Assembly: GCA_964389685.1 (NCBI GenBank) | Contig: CAYMFM010000013.1 | Location: 6,738-70,737 of the forward strand | Reading direction: 5' to 3' | Source of the DNA: G020353115 sp964389685 | Lineage (GTDB): Bacteria; Bacteroidota; Bacteroidia; Bacteroidales; VadinHA17 | DNA length: 64,000 nt | Position numbers and translations under genes: made by a program | Part shown: piece after piece, positions 42,639-51,780 of the stretch | Numbering within the stretch: the stretch's first letter is position 1 | How the letters are laid out: each line of letters begins with the position of its first letter | The notes under the pieces: generated by a model | Database searches by the model: none | Seen by the model: the letters and a program-made list of their open reading frames with translations, nothing else | What the model was told of the DNA's origin: nothing

Positions 42639-43352
42639 TTATTTTTGATCAGCCTGGTTCAGAAAATTTATTGTAAAACAGGCTATTAATCCTGCTGTTT
42701 CAGTTCTTAGCCTGCCGGGGCCAAGGGAAATCTCCTGCATTTTTTTTCCTTTTGCAGCTTCTATTTCTTCAGGGCTGAAATCACCTTCGGGTCCGATCAT
42801 AATGAGTGCATTTTCTCCCGGCAAGTAACGATCTTTCAGTACCAATTTTTTTTCTCCTGCACAATGGGCGATGAATCTCTTCCCTGTAAAATCACTGTTT
42901 AGAAATTTATCTACCGGTGTTATGTGGTGCAGCGTTGGGCGAAAGGCTCGCCCGGCCTGTTTCATCGCAGATAATATCACTTTTTCGAGACGTTCCATTT
43001 TCAGAATTTTCCTCTCCGACCGTTGGCATTGCAACGGTGTGATTTCATCGATTCCAACTTCTGTTGCTTTTTCCAGGAACCATTCGAATCGGTTGATATT
43101 TTTAGTCGGAGCAATGGCGACATGCAGGGTATAGTTTCTTTTTCCGTAATCTTTAACGGATTCGATCACCCTGAATCCACATCGTCTTGGGTTGGGGTCG
43201 GTGATCTCAGCGAAATACAATCCGCCTTTCCCGTCAATAATTTGAATGGTGTCCTTCTTCGAAAGTCGCAGAACGTTAATGCAATGCCGGGATTCCGATT
43301 CATCCAGGAAAGTATAATCCGCTGAAATACCGGGAGAATAAAAAATATGCAT
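42639..43352 (-). CDS. rsmE: 16S rRNA (uracil-1498-N3)-methyltransferase
   Basis: 237 residues from the ATG at 43352 (an earlier TTG at 43379 is discounted). A PUA-like N-terminal domain is followed by a SPOUT methyltransferase fold with KNINRFEWFLEKATEVG, QCQRSERK and the knot motif IGPEGDFSPEEIE and SLGPGRLRTETA. It modifies U1498 of 16S rRNA. It lies upstream of glpK on the same strand but 48 bp apart and functionally unrelated. Confidence 0.94.
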   Translation of the reverse strand: MHIFYSPGISADYTFLDESESRHCINVLRLSKKDTIQIIDGKGGLYFAEITDPNPRRCGFRVIESVKDYGKRNYTLHVAIAPTKNINRFEWFLEKATEVGIDEITPLQCQRSERKILKMERLEKVILSAMKQAGRAFRPTLHHITPVDKFLNSDFTGKRFIAHCAGEKKLVLKDRYLPGENALIMIGPEGDFSPEEIEAAKGKKMQEISLGPGRLRTETAGLIACFTINFLNQADQK

Positions 43353-43439
43353 TGTATATTTGTTGGAGATGTTCAACAAAAATAGGACTTTTCCATAATT
43401 TCTTTCCAGGTTCAGTTTTATTTTTATAATCGTTAAACA

Positions 43440-43940
43440 GTGAAGAAGATCGGTCTTTTATCGGATACACATGGTTATCTTGACCCTTCCCTGGAGGAAT
43501 TTTTCTCTGACTGTGATGAAGTATGGCACGCGGGTGATATCGGGAATCAGGAAATATGTGACAGGTTCGAAGCGCGGCAAATCTTCCGGGCAGTGTACGG
43601 TAACATTGACGGAACGGCGATCAGAAAAAAATTCCCGGAACACCTTCGTTTCTTCTGCGAGGATGTTGATGTCTGGATTACCCATATTGGGGGATACCCG
43701 GATAAGTATGACCAATCCATACGTGATGCCATTCGAAAAGGTCCGCCCATGCTTTTTATTTCAGGACATTCCCACATCCTTAAGGTAATGTATGATAAAA
43801 AGCTAAAGCTTCTGCATATCAATCCCGGGGCAGCAGGTAAATCGGGACTGCACAAAAAGATCACGGCAGTGCGCTTTGTGATCGACGGAACGGAGATCAA
43901 AGAGTTGGAGGTATTGGAGAAAGAACGATCTGTCCCGTAG
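43440..43940 (+). CDS. Metallophosphoesterase, YfcE/MJ0936 family
   Basis: A 166-residue calcineurin-like phosphoesterase. The metal motifs SDTHG, HAGDIGN, VYGNIDG, THIGGYP and SGHSHILKV are in order. Physiological substrate is unknown. The start is GTG at 43440. The stop TAG (43938-43940) lies inside a palindromic intergenic repeat, so the last residues (SVP) are encoded by repeat sequence. Confidence 0.9.
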   Translation: MKKIGLLSDTHGYLDPSLEEFFSDCDEVWHAGDIGNQEICDRFEARQIFRAVYGNIDGTAIRKKFPEHLRFFCEDVDVWITHIGGYPDKYDQSIRDAIRKGPPMLFISGHSHILKVMYDKKLKLLHINPGAAGKSGLHKKITAVRFVIDGTEIKELEVLEKERSVP

Positions 43941-43990
43941 GGATGTGCCTTCGGTATAACATCCGCCGTAGGCGTACCTATGGCACATCA
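43934..43990. repeat. Nested palindromic repeat overlapping the phosphoesterase 3' end
   Basis: TCCC-GTA-GGGA (43934-43944) is followed by an outer stem GATGTGCC (43943-43950) pairing with GGCACATC (43983-43990), enclosing CGCC-GTA-GGCG (43965-43975). The two short hairpins share a GTA loop. Confidence 0.65.
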
Positions 43991-44068
43991 TTCAACATCC
44001 AATTTTAAATTCGAAAAATGTACTACGTTTTTGCATGAATAATGCGGGATAACTCTGCACCCTGAACT

Positions 44069-44114
44069 CCATCATCCATCATCCTTAATCCATCATCCTT
44101 AATCCATCATCCTT
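44069..44114. repeat. 14-bp tandem repeat at the 3' end of the giant gene
   Basis: The plus strand repeats CCATCATCCTTAAT two to three times with partial copies at each end. On the minus strand it encodes the last residues of the 1507-residue protein (MKDDGLRMMD) and its stop. Confidence 0.7.
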
Positions 44115-47100
44115 CATCTCCCTTTCTTCGCCAGCAGATTCCCTTCTGAATCGACTCAGGAACGAATTGAGTTTTTGGGCGACAGCGACCATATAGATAT
44201 AGGATGTCTCCCCGCTTCTCACCTTTAAGCGTCGCTGGTTTTCATTTAAGCTGGTCAACAGGGCGTTATACTCTTTGTTTGATGAGCTACTTTGCAGCAC
44301 ACCTCTGGAGTAGCTGAAGTAATACCAGGTGTTATCATCCATTTCCAGGTAGACATCAAACAGGTCTCCACTTCGTTTTTTCTGTATTTCCAGGTGCCCA
44401 TCAACCATTACATTCAACTGGGTATTCAGGATGTTCCCGATGCCTATCTTACCGACAGAGCGGTAGGAACTGGTAGCGTCATTCCATACCAGGTTAACGT
44501 GGGTCAGCAGAATATTGAATTGCAATTCAGGGGGCAGTTGGCTCACCCTGCCATAGAGATTAGTCTCTTCCCTGAGGGCTCTTGCTTTCTCCTTCCCGAT
44601 AATCTCTTCTATGCCTTTTCTATAGCTGGATGTCCCAAGGTCAGCTCCTTCAAGAGTTGGCATTGCGTCAATTTCATTTACCATCATGGCAAATGCTTCC
44701 GGGAGGAAAAAGAAATTGAGCCCTATGATCAACTCCAGCTGGGATACATTGGATATAATGTTTTGGGTGACGTTACCCACAGTGGTCATCGAGAGTTGAC
44801 CATATTCAACAGCAAGATTCAGTTTTCCCTCTCCATATAATTCACAAGAGTTCGTGTTGAATGTAATGAAATTTCCGGTGTTGTTTTCATCAGCCAGCTT
44901 CTCACGGCTACCAATTTTATATTTACCTGAACCCTTATCGAAAAAGATAAAACCTTCGGCGGTTGATATGGGATTATCACTGTAAGTCTTCCGTCTTGAG
45001 AGCAGTGTAGAATAGATGTGCGTGGAGTCGTTACTGATGAAGTGACCGTTGAATATGCGGTTATTGTTTATGTCTCTGGGTTCTGTAGGAACCGGAATCA
45101 TGACGTTGTCGGGGTCAATTTTTGCTGTGAATTTTATGTGCCTTCGTTCCAGGTTTTCACAGTCATGTATAACCCGTGCCCCACCCGTAAAGGTTAGGAA
45201 TTCTTTTTCGGCATCGAGGCTAACATCACCGATGTATTCAAAAGCCGGGTTCAGGGTAAAATTTTCCGATTCGATGATACTGCCCTGGGCAGTGGTAGAT
45301 CCCGATTCATTTACCCGGATGTTATCGAATTCGATCATTTGTGCGGTCTCGTTTTCATCGATGTAGTTATACTTCCCCGAGGCAGTATAATCGTTTTTGT
45401 TCAGAATATTGACACTGGCCGAATGAATCCTGTGTTTCTGACTTGCCATGATAATTGCATTCTCAAGGGTTCTGATCTGTGCCCGGTTTTCAATATTCAC
45501 TTTTCCTTCATATGGAAAAACGAGTGCGTCGGCCACTTCGATGAAATTCACATTATATGCCGTGATGAGATTTTCTCTCAGGTTAAAAACAGCTGAATCG
45601 GTAACAAATCCCAGGGAATCATGTCTGGGATTGATGGACACAAAGGTTGGCTGTTCAAGCCTGGCATCCATCAGCCGGAGGGAGTCCTCTTCGGGTATCA
45701 TTTCCCTGGGACGTTTCTCTTTTGTTCCCATTGCCACTTCTTCCACTTCCATATTCCAGTTAAAATAATTCAGGGTGCTTACGTATTCATTTTCGGGGAA
45801 TTTTATAAGAGCGGAATCCTCATTGGATGAGAATAGTCCCTTACTCTTCTGGAAATCTATTTGAGAGCTTACATTTTCGGCAATAAAGGAGTAGCCATCG
45901 GTCCGCATTGATTTCAGGAAGAAATCAGCCGTATCGGTATCAATGGTATTCTTAGCGTAATTGAAATTTTTTGCAGTCAGGTTTGCATCCGGCATAATCA
46001 TCGTCCCGGAACCTGTCAACCCGGATGGACTCATCCGGATTGAGCCATCAAGGCCGGTCCCTTCGTTAAACATGGTGATGTTTTTATCGATCTTTTCAGC
46101 AAACCACTCATCGTCATTTGGATACCACTTTACGGCCAGGTTATCAGCCAGGACCATGGGGAACAGATCACTGGTTTCTGATTCGGTTACCTGAAATTCA
46201 GTGGCTGTTGCATGCATGGAATCGGGATAGAACATAAAATTTTCCGATAGTGTAGTGGAATTGAGATAGGTAAGTTTCCCTTTTCCCTTCAAACCTTTGT
46301 TGCTCATGTTAACATTATCGTAGAACATGCCCTTTCCACCGTAGACTGAAATTCCTTCTTCCGGAACGACCATCTTAAACCCAAGTGAATTGTCCTCCTG
46401 TACCGTGAGGGTCTGGGTTATGGTCGGAAACACATTCCCGCTTGTGAACCGACCCTCGAAGGCAACATCCTCTTTCGAAAATTTGTCAAGACTGTAAACG
46501 GTGTAGGGTTCCAGCTCGAAATAGAAGCTCTCACTGGGATAGATACTATCCAGGTTAGATGCATTCTCGTAGTATACGTAAGATTTTTCTTTGCTCTGGA
46601 AAATAGGATATTCAGGGAAACTGGTCAGTCCTGATTTGTTTTGTGGATCGTCAATCAGGAGATCCCCTGTCACTTCTTCAATGATATTCTCGATATCTAA
46701 AATATAGGGATTACCATACCGGTCATGCTCTTCTCCCTGTATGGCTATGCTTAAGGAATCGATGTTATTGAGGTTGATCTTGAAGGTATCATAGTCAAAA
46801 GCAAAATCCTCTCCGAAAAAAGTAAATAATCCGGCCTGGATCTTCCCGTCAAAATTGAAATTCCTGTTTTTCTTCAGGATAATTTTTTCACCCCTGGGGT
46901 AAATTGCTACATTCTGGGAATCGCTGATGTGGATTTCCGGCACACCATTAATGGTCAGTTCCATGGTCCGCAGATCGAGTGAAGCATTTTCAAGAGGAGC
47001 AGTGGTATTTGAAACAAAATCGATGACATCATAATCAATCTTCCCGGCAAAGGCATCCAGGTAATCAAACAGTTTTTCCCTCAAGGTCACTTCGCCGGAT

Positions 47101-48608
47101 TCTTCGTCGAAATAGACAAATCCGTCGGTTGATAATCGGATACACAACTGTATTATTTGGGATGTAGGTTTTTCCAGGATTCTTGCCAGTTCCTCAACGG
47201 GAAACTCGTCGGAGTAGTAATATTCACCAAATTTCTTCAGGATAGCCAGCGGGTGGTTTTCATCCAGTGCCTGGATCCTGTAGAAATAATTTTCATTAAA
47301 AAAATTGTTCGATTCAAAGGTTGCCTGTCCAATGGCTGCCCCTCTTTGCATGGTGAATTTGATCGTGGGCTCGTCAATTTCCCATGACAGCAGTTCAAAA
47401 TCCATATCGAGGTTGTGATAGGAGCTATAATAGGGAGTTTGCATCATAATATCGTCAGTCCGGTAGAGCGATAATTCCCGATCTTCAACATTGTAGCTCA
47501 AGGCTATCCTGGGGTGATAGATTGAATCATCCTGCAGATAGATCGTTATTTCTGTATTGATGCTGGATACCCGGTCACTCAAAAACACGAAGAATTGGGA
47601 ACCCACCTTCATGAAGAGGGTATCGTTCCTGTAAAATTTAAGCCAGGCATTTTCCATCTGGTTACCGGATCCATTCATTTTGGCTCCCTGCATGGACAGG
47701 CCTCCCTCAAAATCCACATTTTCGTAAATGTCTTCGATTACAAACCGTTTTGTATAGGAATTGAATCGTGGATAGATTGCTTTCTGGGGAGTCGTTACCC
47801 TGGTAATTTTGTTTTCAAGTTCACCCAGGAGGGGTTCACTGAAATAATGTGAATTAGTAAAATAGACGGAATCAGCCTGGTATTGTGATTTTGTCATATC
47901 GATCTTGTAATCAAATAGTTCGGCAAATACATTCGCCTCATCAAAACCCGCTCTGATCCAATTTACCTTTCCACCTTTCCCTTCCCAGCGCACCGTTACC
48001 GGGTTAAAGATTCCGGAGGTCTCTGTAAGTGTGCCGCTGTCCTTCTGAGCATAGCAGATCAAATCCGTTTTATCAAATGTAACAAAGATGGTGGAATCAA
48101 AATGGAAACGAAAATCATCGGCAGTAGCAATCCACTGTACGGAAGCAGATTGATATAGTGTTTTTTCAGATAATAGCCAGACAGCGATCTCCAGAAATCG
48201 GTCAACTTCTCTGAGTTGTACTTTCCGGTCCCGGATAAGAGAGAGAAGTCCGGATTCCCATGCATCATAACTTGCCTGTTCGTGGTTGATTTGTTTGAAG
48301 TGAAAGAGGGCTAAAAAATAATTGCTGAAATGAGGTACAGGTCTGGCTTTGCGCGATAAAAATGCATTCGAGACCTGAATAATTCGTAATTTCTCTTCTA
48401 TTGAGAACACACCGGAAAGCCAGAAATGCTGGAAGTTGTTAAGCACCTGTTGTGTCTCTTCATTCAGTCTTGTGCCCATATAAAGATTCACTTCCTCAAT
48501 AAATTTTTCCGGATCTTCAGAAAATGAACTCAGTTGCTGGGAATAGATCACTGAATATCCGGATACCAGGATAAGCATCAGTGTGGTTAATAAACATCTT
48601 GCCATCAT
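44085..48608 (-). CDS. Giant exported beta-rich protein of unknown function
   Basis: 1507 residues with an N-terminal signal peptide (hydrophobic run from about 5 to 22, MARCLLTTLMLILVSGYSV). After a helical N-terminal part (to about 160) the protein is a long series of beta-strand repeats with many NF, YNF and DS-type strands and no membrane helices, somewhat like large outer-membrane-associated or LptD/OstA-like beta proteins. I cannot assign a family or function. The C-terminus is encoded by a 14-bp tandem repeat. It is 66 bp after the prmA remnant on the same strand. Confidence 0.75.
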   Translation of the reverse strand: MMARCLLTTLMLILVSGYSVIYSQQLSSFSEDPEKFIEEVNLYMGTRLNEETQQVLNNFQHFWLSGVFSIEEKLRIIQVSNAFLSRKARPVPHFSNYFLALFHFKQINHEQASYDAWESGLLSLIRDRKVQLREVDRFLEIAVWLLSEKTLYQSASVQWIATADDFRFHFDSTIFVTFDKTDLICYAQKDSGTLTETSGIFNPVTVRWEGKGGKVNWIRAGFDEANVFAELFDYKIDMTKSQYQADSVYFTNSHYFSEPLLGELENKITRVTTPQKAIYPRFNSYTKRFVIEDIYENVDFEGGLSMQGAKMNGSGNQMENAWLKFYRNDTLFMKVGSQFFVFLSDRVSSINTEITIYLQDDSIYHPRIALSYNVEDRELSLYRTDDIMMQTPYYSSYHNLDMDFELLSWEIDEPTIKFTMQRGAAIGQATFESNNFFNENYFYRIQALDENHPLAILKKFGEYYYSDEFPVEELARILEKPTSQIIQLCIRLSTDGFVYFDEESGEVTLREKLFDYLDAFAGKIDYDVIDFVSNTTAPLENASLDLRTMELTINGVPEIHISDSQNVAIYPRGEKIILKKNRNFNFDGKIQAGLFTFFGEDFAFDYDTFKINLNNIDSLSIAIQGEEHDRYGNPYILDIENIIEEVTGDLLIDDPQNKSGLTSFPEYPIFQSKEKSYVYYENASNLDSIYPSESFYFELEPYTVYSLDKFSKEDVAFEGRFTSGNVFPTITQTLTVQEDNSLGFKMVVPEEGISVYGGKGMFYDNVNMSNKGLKGKGKLTYLNSTTLSENFMFYPDSMHATATEFQVTESETSDLFPMVLADNLAVKWYPNDDEWFAEKIDKNITMFNEGTGLDGSIRMSPSGLTGSGTMIMPDANLTAKNFNYAKNTIDTDTADFFLKSMRTDGYSFIAENVSSQIDFQKSKGLFSSNEDSALIKFPENEYVSTLNYFNWNMEVEEVAMGTKEKRPREMIPEEDSLRLMDARLEQPTFVSINPRHDSLGFVTDSAVFNLRENLITAYNVNFIEVADALVFPYEGKVNIENRAQIRTLENAIIMASQKHRIHSASVNILNKNDYTASGKYNYIDENETAQMIEFDNIRVNESGSTTAQGSIIESENFTLNPAFEYIGDVSLDAEKEFLTFTGGARVIHDCENLERRHIKFTAKIDPDNVMIPVPTEPRDINNNRIFNGHFISNDSTHIYSTLLSRRKTYSDNPISTAEGFIFFDKGSGKYKIGSREKLADENNTGNFITFNTNSCELYGEGKLNLAVEYGQLSMTTVGNVTQNIISNVSQLELIIGLNFFFLPEAFAMMVNEIDAMPTLEGADLGTSSYRKGIEEIIGKEKARALREETNLYGRVSQLPPELQFNILLTHVNLVWNDATSSYRSVGKIGIGNILNTQLNVMVDGHLEIQKKRSGDLFDVYLEMDDNTWYYFSYSRGVLQSSSSNKEYNALLTSLNENQRRLKVRSGETSYIYMVAVAQKLNSFLSRFRRESAGEEREMKDDGLRMMD

Positions 48609-48674
48609 TCCGATCTTGAAATTATAAATATATGAACACTACTCATGCCATCCAAACAGGATTTTGTTCAGATA

Positions 48675-48920
48675 TTAACCAATTAGAGATTTTATCAAAC
48701 GGATCATCAGATTCTCCCTGCAGTTTGCTACTGCATTAGGATCAAGGTCTATGGCTATTATATGAGCGGCACCCATTTTTGCTGCCAGAATTGAAAGGAT
48801 TCCTGTCCCGCAACCAACGTCCAGCATCCTTTTTCCATGCAGGGTATATGCCAGGATCTCTTTAAGCATGAGGCGGGTAGTCTCATGATGACCTGTACCA
48901 AACGTCAGGTTCAGGAGCCT
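48675..48920 (-). pseudogene. prmA: Remnant of ribosomal protein L11 methyltransferase (prmA)
   Basis: About 80 residues match the central part of PrmA: LTFGTGHHETTRLMLKEIL, then SAM motif I in MLDVGCGTGILSILAAKMGA and IIAIDLDPNAVANCREN. The whole N-terminal substrate domain is absent, since the match begins immediately after the tpiA stop, and the catalytic-domain C-terminus is absent after CREN, where the frame ends with unrelated residues. The frame that extends to 48962 enters tpiA and is not natural. The fragment would not be active. Confidence 0.75.
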
Positions 48921-48921
48921 G

Positions 48922-49680
48922 TCAGAAAGAATAAATGATTGAAACAAAATCTTCGGCCACAAGAGAAGCTCCGCCTATTAATCCGCCATCAACATCCGGA
49001 TTTTGGAACAACTCACGTGCGTTGGATGGTTTACAGCTTCCTCCATACAGGATCGTCAATTCCTCTGAAATGGAGCTGCCATATTTTTTATCGACCAGGC
49101 CACGTATATACTGATGCATTTCCTGTGCCTGTTCCGGTGTGGCAGTAACCCCAGTACCGATAGCCCAAACCGGTTCATAGGCGATGATAACCCTGGAAAA
49201 TTCGGAGTTGTCAAGCGTAAAGAGACCGTTCTCCAGCTGCTTTTGGATCACCTCAAAATGAATACCCTTTTCCCGTTGGTTGAGGATCTCACCACAACAA
49301 AAAATTGGATAAAGGTTATTCTTCAGGGCAATGTTTACCTTTTTGTTTAGCATCTTGTCATCTTCTCCAAAATAGGTCCTCCTTTCCGAATGACCGATGA
49401 TAACATGAGTTGCACCTGTCGAAGCAACCATTTCGGCAGAAATTTCGCCAGTGAATGCTCCCTTTTCTTCACTGGCACAGTTTTGAGCTGCCACTGAAAT
49501 TAGCTGGGAATCAATCATCTTTGTGATATCTGATAAAAAGATAAAGGGAGGGGCAAGGATAGCGTCAGCTTCTTTTCCACCCTTCATTTTCAGTAATTCA
49601 TTTATCCTGCCAGCAAGCTCAAGGCCTTCTTTCAGAGAATTGTTCATTTTCCAGTTTCCGGCCACAATTTTTTTTCTCAT
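48922..49680 (-). CDS. tpiA: Triosephosphate isomerase
   Basis: A 252-residue TIM barrel interconverting dihydroxyacetone phosphate and glyceraldehyde 3-phosphate. The N-terminal GNWKMN (Lys), IGHSERR (catalytic His), AYEPVWAIGTG (catalytic Glu) and the phosphate loops YGGSC and GGLIGGASL are present. The protein is complete; the prmA fragment begins right after its TGA. Confidence 0.97.
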   Translation of the reverse strand: MRKKIVAGNWKMNNSLKEGLELAGRINELLKMKGGKEADAILAPPFIFLSDITKMIDSQLISVAAQNCASEEKGAFTGEISAEMVASTGATHVIIGHSERRTYFGEDDKMLNKKVNIALKNNLYPIFCCGEILNQREKGIHFEVIQKQLENGLFTLDNSEFSRVIIAYEPVWAIGTGVTATPEQAQEMHQYIRGLVDKKYGSSISEELTILYGGSCKPSNARELFQNPDVDGGLIGGASLVAEDFVSIIYSF

Positions 49681-49732
49681 GGTTTTAAGGTTACGTTTAT
49701 AATTATTCGTTCGTTGGCTATTATGATTCAGA

Positions 49733-50983
49733 TCAGATTTTTATTTTGCTTGTCCATGGGATGTTCCTTCGTATGATTTCAAACAGCGCAATTCCGAGGA
49801 ATGCCAGCAACAGCAAATTATAACTCCTTGATCTTTCCAGATTTTGTGCATATTTTTCAAGAAGTTGTGCCAGAAAATGATCGTTCCACTTTTTCGGACC
49901 GGGGAAATCCCGATGATGCCACTTACCCATAATGACACCCTCCTTAATCAGCAGAAAACCAGGGTTAGACCGGATGATGGTTTTCAATGCAGTTTCATCG
50001 GTATTGAAAACGTTAAAATTCAGGTTTAATTCCTGCTTCAGGTTATTGACCTCTGACGTTAAGCTTGATGTCAGTAAATAAAACGGGAAATTGTTCACGG
50101 CACAATAAATGGCAAGATCATTTGCTTTTTCCAATCCTTCACGGTTAGCATTTGACATGTTGTAAGAAACCACCAGGAAAGAGTATTCAGGGTCTGATAA
50201 TACCTGGTCTGTGACATTGTAACCATCTTGTGAGATGATCTCAAAATCATGAATTGGTGGTGTGTATCCCTTATTGATAAGAAAGGATTGTTGGTCCACA
50301 AATGTCCATGTAGAATCCTGCCACGGAAAATTATCCACGGTAAACTCTTTCTGGATGCCATCCTTCTCATAGATAAGGATTGTTTCATATTCATCGGTTG
50401 CAACTCCTTCAGGAATCTCCATTTTATCAGGAATATAAGCACCGATACTGTAGGGCCTGAAATCCAGAAAGGGCAGATGCCGGTAGGAGTATACCGACAG
50501 AAAAGTGAACAGCAGGAAGAACGTGCTTAGAATTCCCCATTCAGTAAGTGAGGAATAAACCGGTTTATACATTTTCCTGGTAAAGAAGACCACCATTACA
50601 AAAACCAGGAGAATCAGGTTCTTAAAGAATGTTTCCCAATTGGTAAGTACGATGGCATCGCCAAAACAACCGCAATCTGATACCGGATTAGTTATTGCCA
50701 GAATCAGCGTGAGTGGTGTAAAGAAACCCATGAAGATGAGAACTCCCCAGGCTCCAACTTTAGGCCTGTATCCAATAAGCAGGGATATTCCAATGGTAAA
50801 TTCGGTTGCGGAGAGAAGTATTGCCAGGGGTAGTGCAATGGGATTTAGAAAATCAATCCCGAAAGCAACAAAGTAATCATGAAATTTATAAGTGGATCCG
50901 AGCGGGTCAATTCCTTTTACAAAACCGGAAAAAACAAATACAATGCCTACAACGATCCGGCAAAGAATACGTACTGCTATCAT
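49733..50983 (-). CDS. DoxX/MauE-like membrane protein with C-terminal soluble domain
   Basis: 416 residues. Four N-terminal helices (about 5-150) form a DoxX/MauE-like domain with the redox-type CGCFG at 104-108. A further helix near 150-170 and a periplasmic-looking domain of about 200 residues with thioredoxin-like features follow, then a last helix near 390. It resembles the BT_3928-type proteins found next to tpiA in Bacteroidota. A role in electron transfer to thiols is possible but unproven. Confidence 0.8.
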   Translation of the reverse strand: MIAVRILCRIVVGIVFVFSGFVKGIDPLGSTYKFHDYFVAFGIDFLNPIALPLAILLSATEFTIGISLLIGYRPKVGAWGVLIFMGFFTPLTLILAITNPVSDCGCFGDAIVLTNWETFFKNLILLVFVMVVFFTRKMYKPVYSSLTEWGILSTFFLLFTFLSVYSYRHLPFLDFRPYSIGAYIPDKMEIPEGVATDEYETILIYEKDGIQKEFTVDNFPWQDSTWTFVDQQSFLINKGYTPPIHDFEIISQDGYNVTDQVLSDPEYSFLVVSYNMSNANREGLEKANDLAIYCAVNNFPFYLLTSSLTSEVNNLKQELNLNFNVFNTDETALKTIIRSNPGFLLIKEGVIMGKWHHRDFPGPKKWNDHFLAQLLEKYAQNLERSRSYNLLLLAFLGIALFEIIRRNIPWTSKIKI

Positions 50984-51008
50984 ACCTTAGATTTCCTCCT
51001 TTATGTGA

Positions 51009-51695
51009 TTATACAATATTTTTTTCCTGCAACAAAGCCAGTATTTTATGAAATATCTCCTCCGGTGGCAGGATGGTTGATCCTTTACCGCAACAGTCGA
51101 CCACATGAAAACGTGGATTCCGGTTCGCTTCGGAAAGATACACTTCTCTCACTTTTTCCTGGAACTGCAGGTTCTCTTCATGAATATCCGGCCTTCCGTT
51201 CAAATAATCCCTGTCTCCCCCGGTTCTGATTCTGGTAAGTTTTTCCCTGGTAAACTGAGATGGGACGTCGAGAAACAGAACAAGATCAGGTTTAGGGATC
51301 CTATTGTATTCATATTCAAAGGAGAGGATCCAGTTACGCAACTCTTCCTTATCTTCTGCCTGATCCAGCTTTGCACATTGAAACGCAATGTTTGAATCAA
51401 CATACCGATCAACAATCACCAGGTAATTTCTTTCAATCCAGGATGCAATGGTTGCTGATGCATCGGTACGATCACCACCGTATATCAGAGCCACCAGGTA
51501 TGGATTTACCGAGTGGATATCTCCAAATTCCCCTCTGAGAAAGCGCGCAATCAAACCACCATAGCAGGGTGCATCGGTCCTCGGGAAATGAAGGTACTCA
51601 AAACCGATTTTCATGGTTTCAAGATAATCCTGAAGCAATTTAATCTGGGTTGATTTTCCTGCCCCATCCAGGCCTTCGATAACAATGAAACTCAT
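51009..51695 (-). CDS. tmk: Thymidylate kinase
   Basis: A 228-residue P-loop kinase that phosphorylates dTMP. The P-loop EGLDGAGKSTQ, the DR-Y segment VDRYVDSNIAFQ and a LID region with RIRTGGDRDYL are present. It lies 25 bp before the DoxX-like gene on the same strand. Confidence 0.92.
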   Translation of the reverse strand: MSFIVIEGLDGAGKSTQIKLLQDYLETMKIGFEYLHFPRTDAPCYGGLIARFLRGEFGDIHSVNPYLVALIYGGDRTDASATIASWIERNYLVIVDRYVDSNIAFQCAKLDQAEDKEELRNWILSFEYEYNRIPKPDLVLFLDVPSQFTREKLTRIRTGGDRDYLNGRPDIHEENLQFQEKVREVYLSEANRNPRFHVVDCCGKGSTILPPEEIFHKILALLQEKNIV

Positions 51696-51750
51696 GGAAT
51701 CTATATATCTTTACCGATGTCACTAATCAGAAGAGTTCTCCTGCTTTTAT

Positions 51751-51758
51751 TATTTTTG
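51751..51758 (+). promoter_or_regulatory. Candidate -7 box for folP
   Basis: TATTTTTG matches TANNTTTG and lies 22 bases before the folP start, implying a leader of about 15 bases. No -33 TTG is evident. Confidence 0.4.
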
Positions 51759-51780
51759 TAATAAATAGTAAATCGTAATA

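Noticed and set aside
44069..44114. CRISPR-like repeat
   Set aside because: Units are 14 bp with no spacers of regular length and no cas genes; a simple tandem repeat is the better reading.
48675..48962. Intact small methyltransferase gene
   Set aside because: Its first residues come from the tpiA 3' end in another frame, and both PrmA ends are missing, so it is a remnant.
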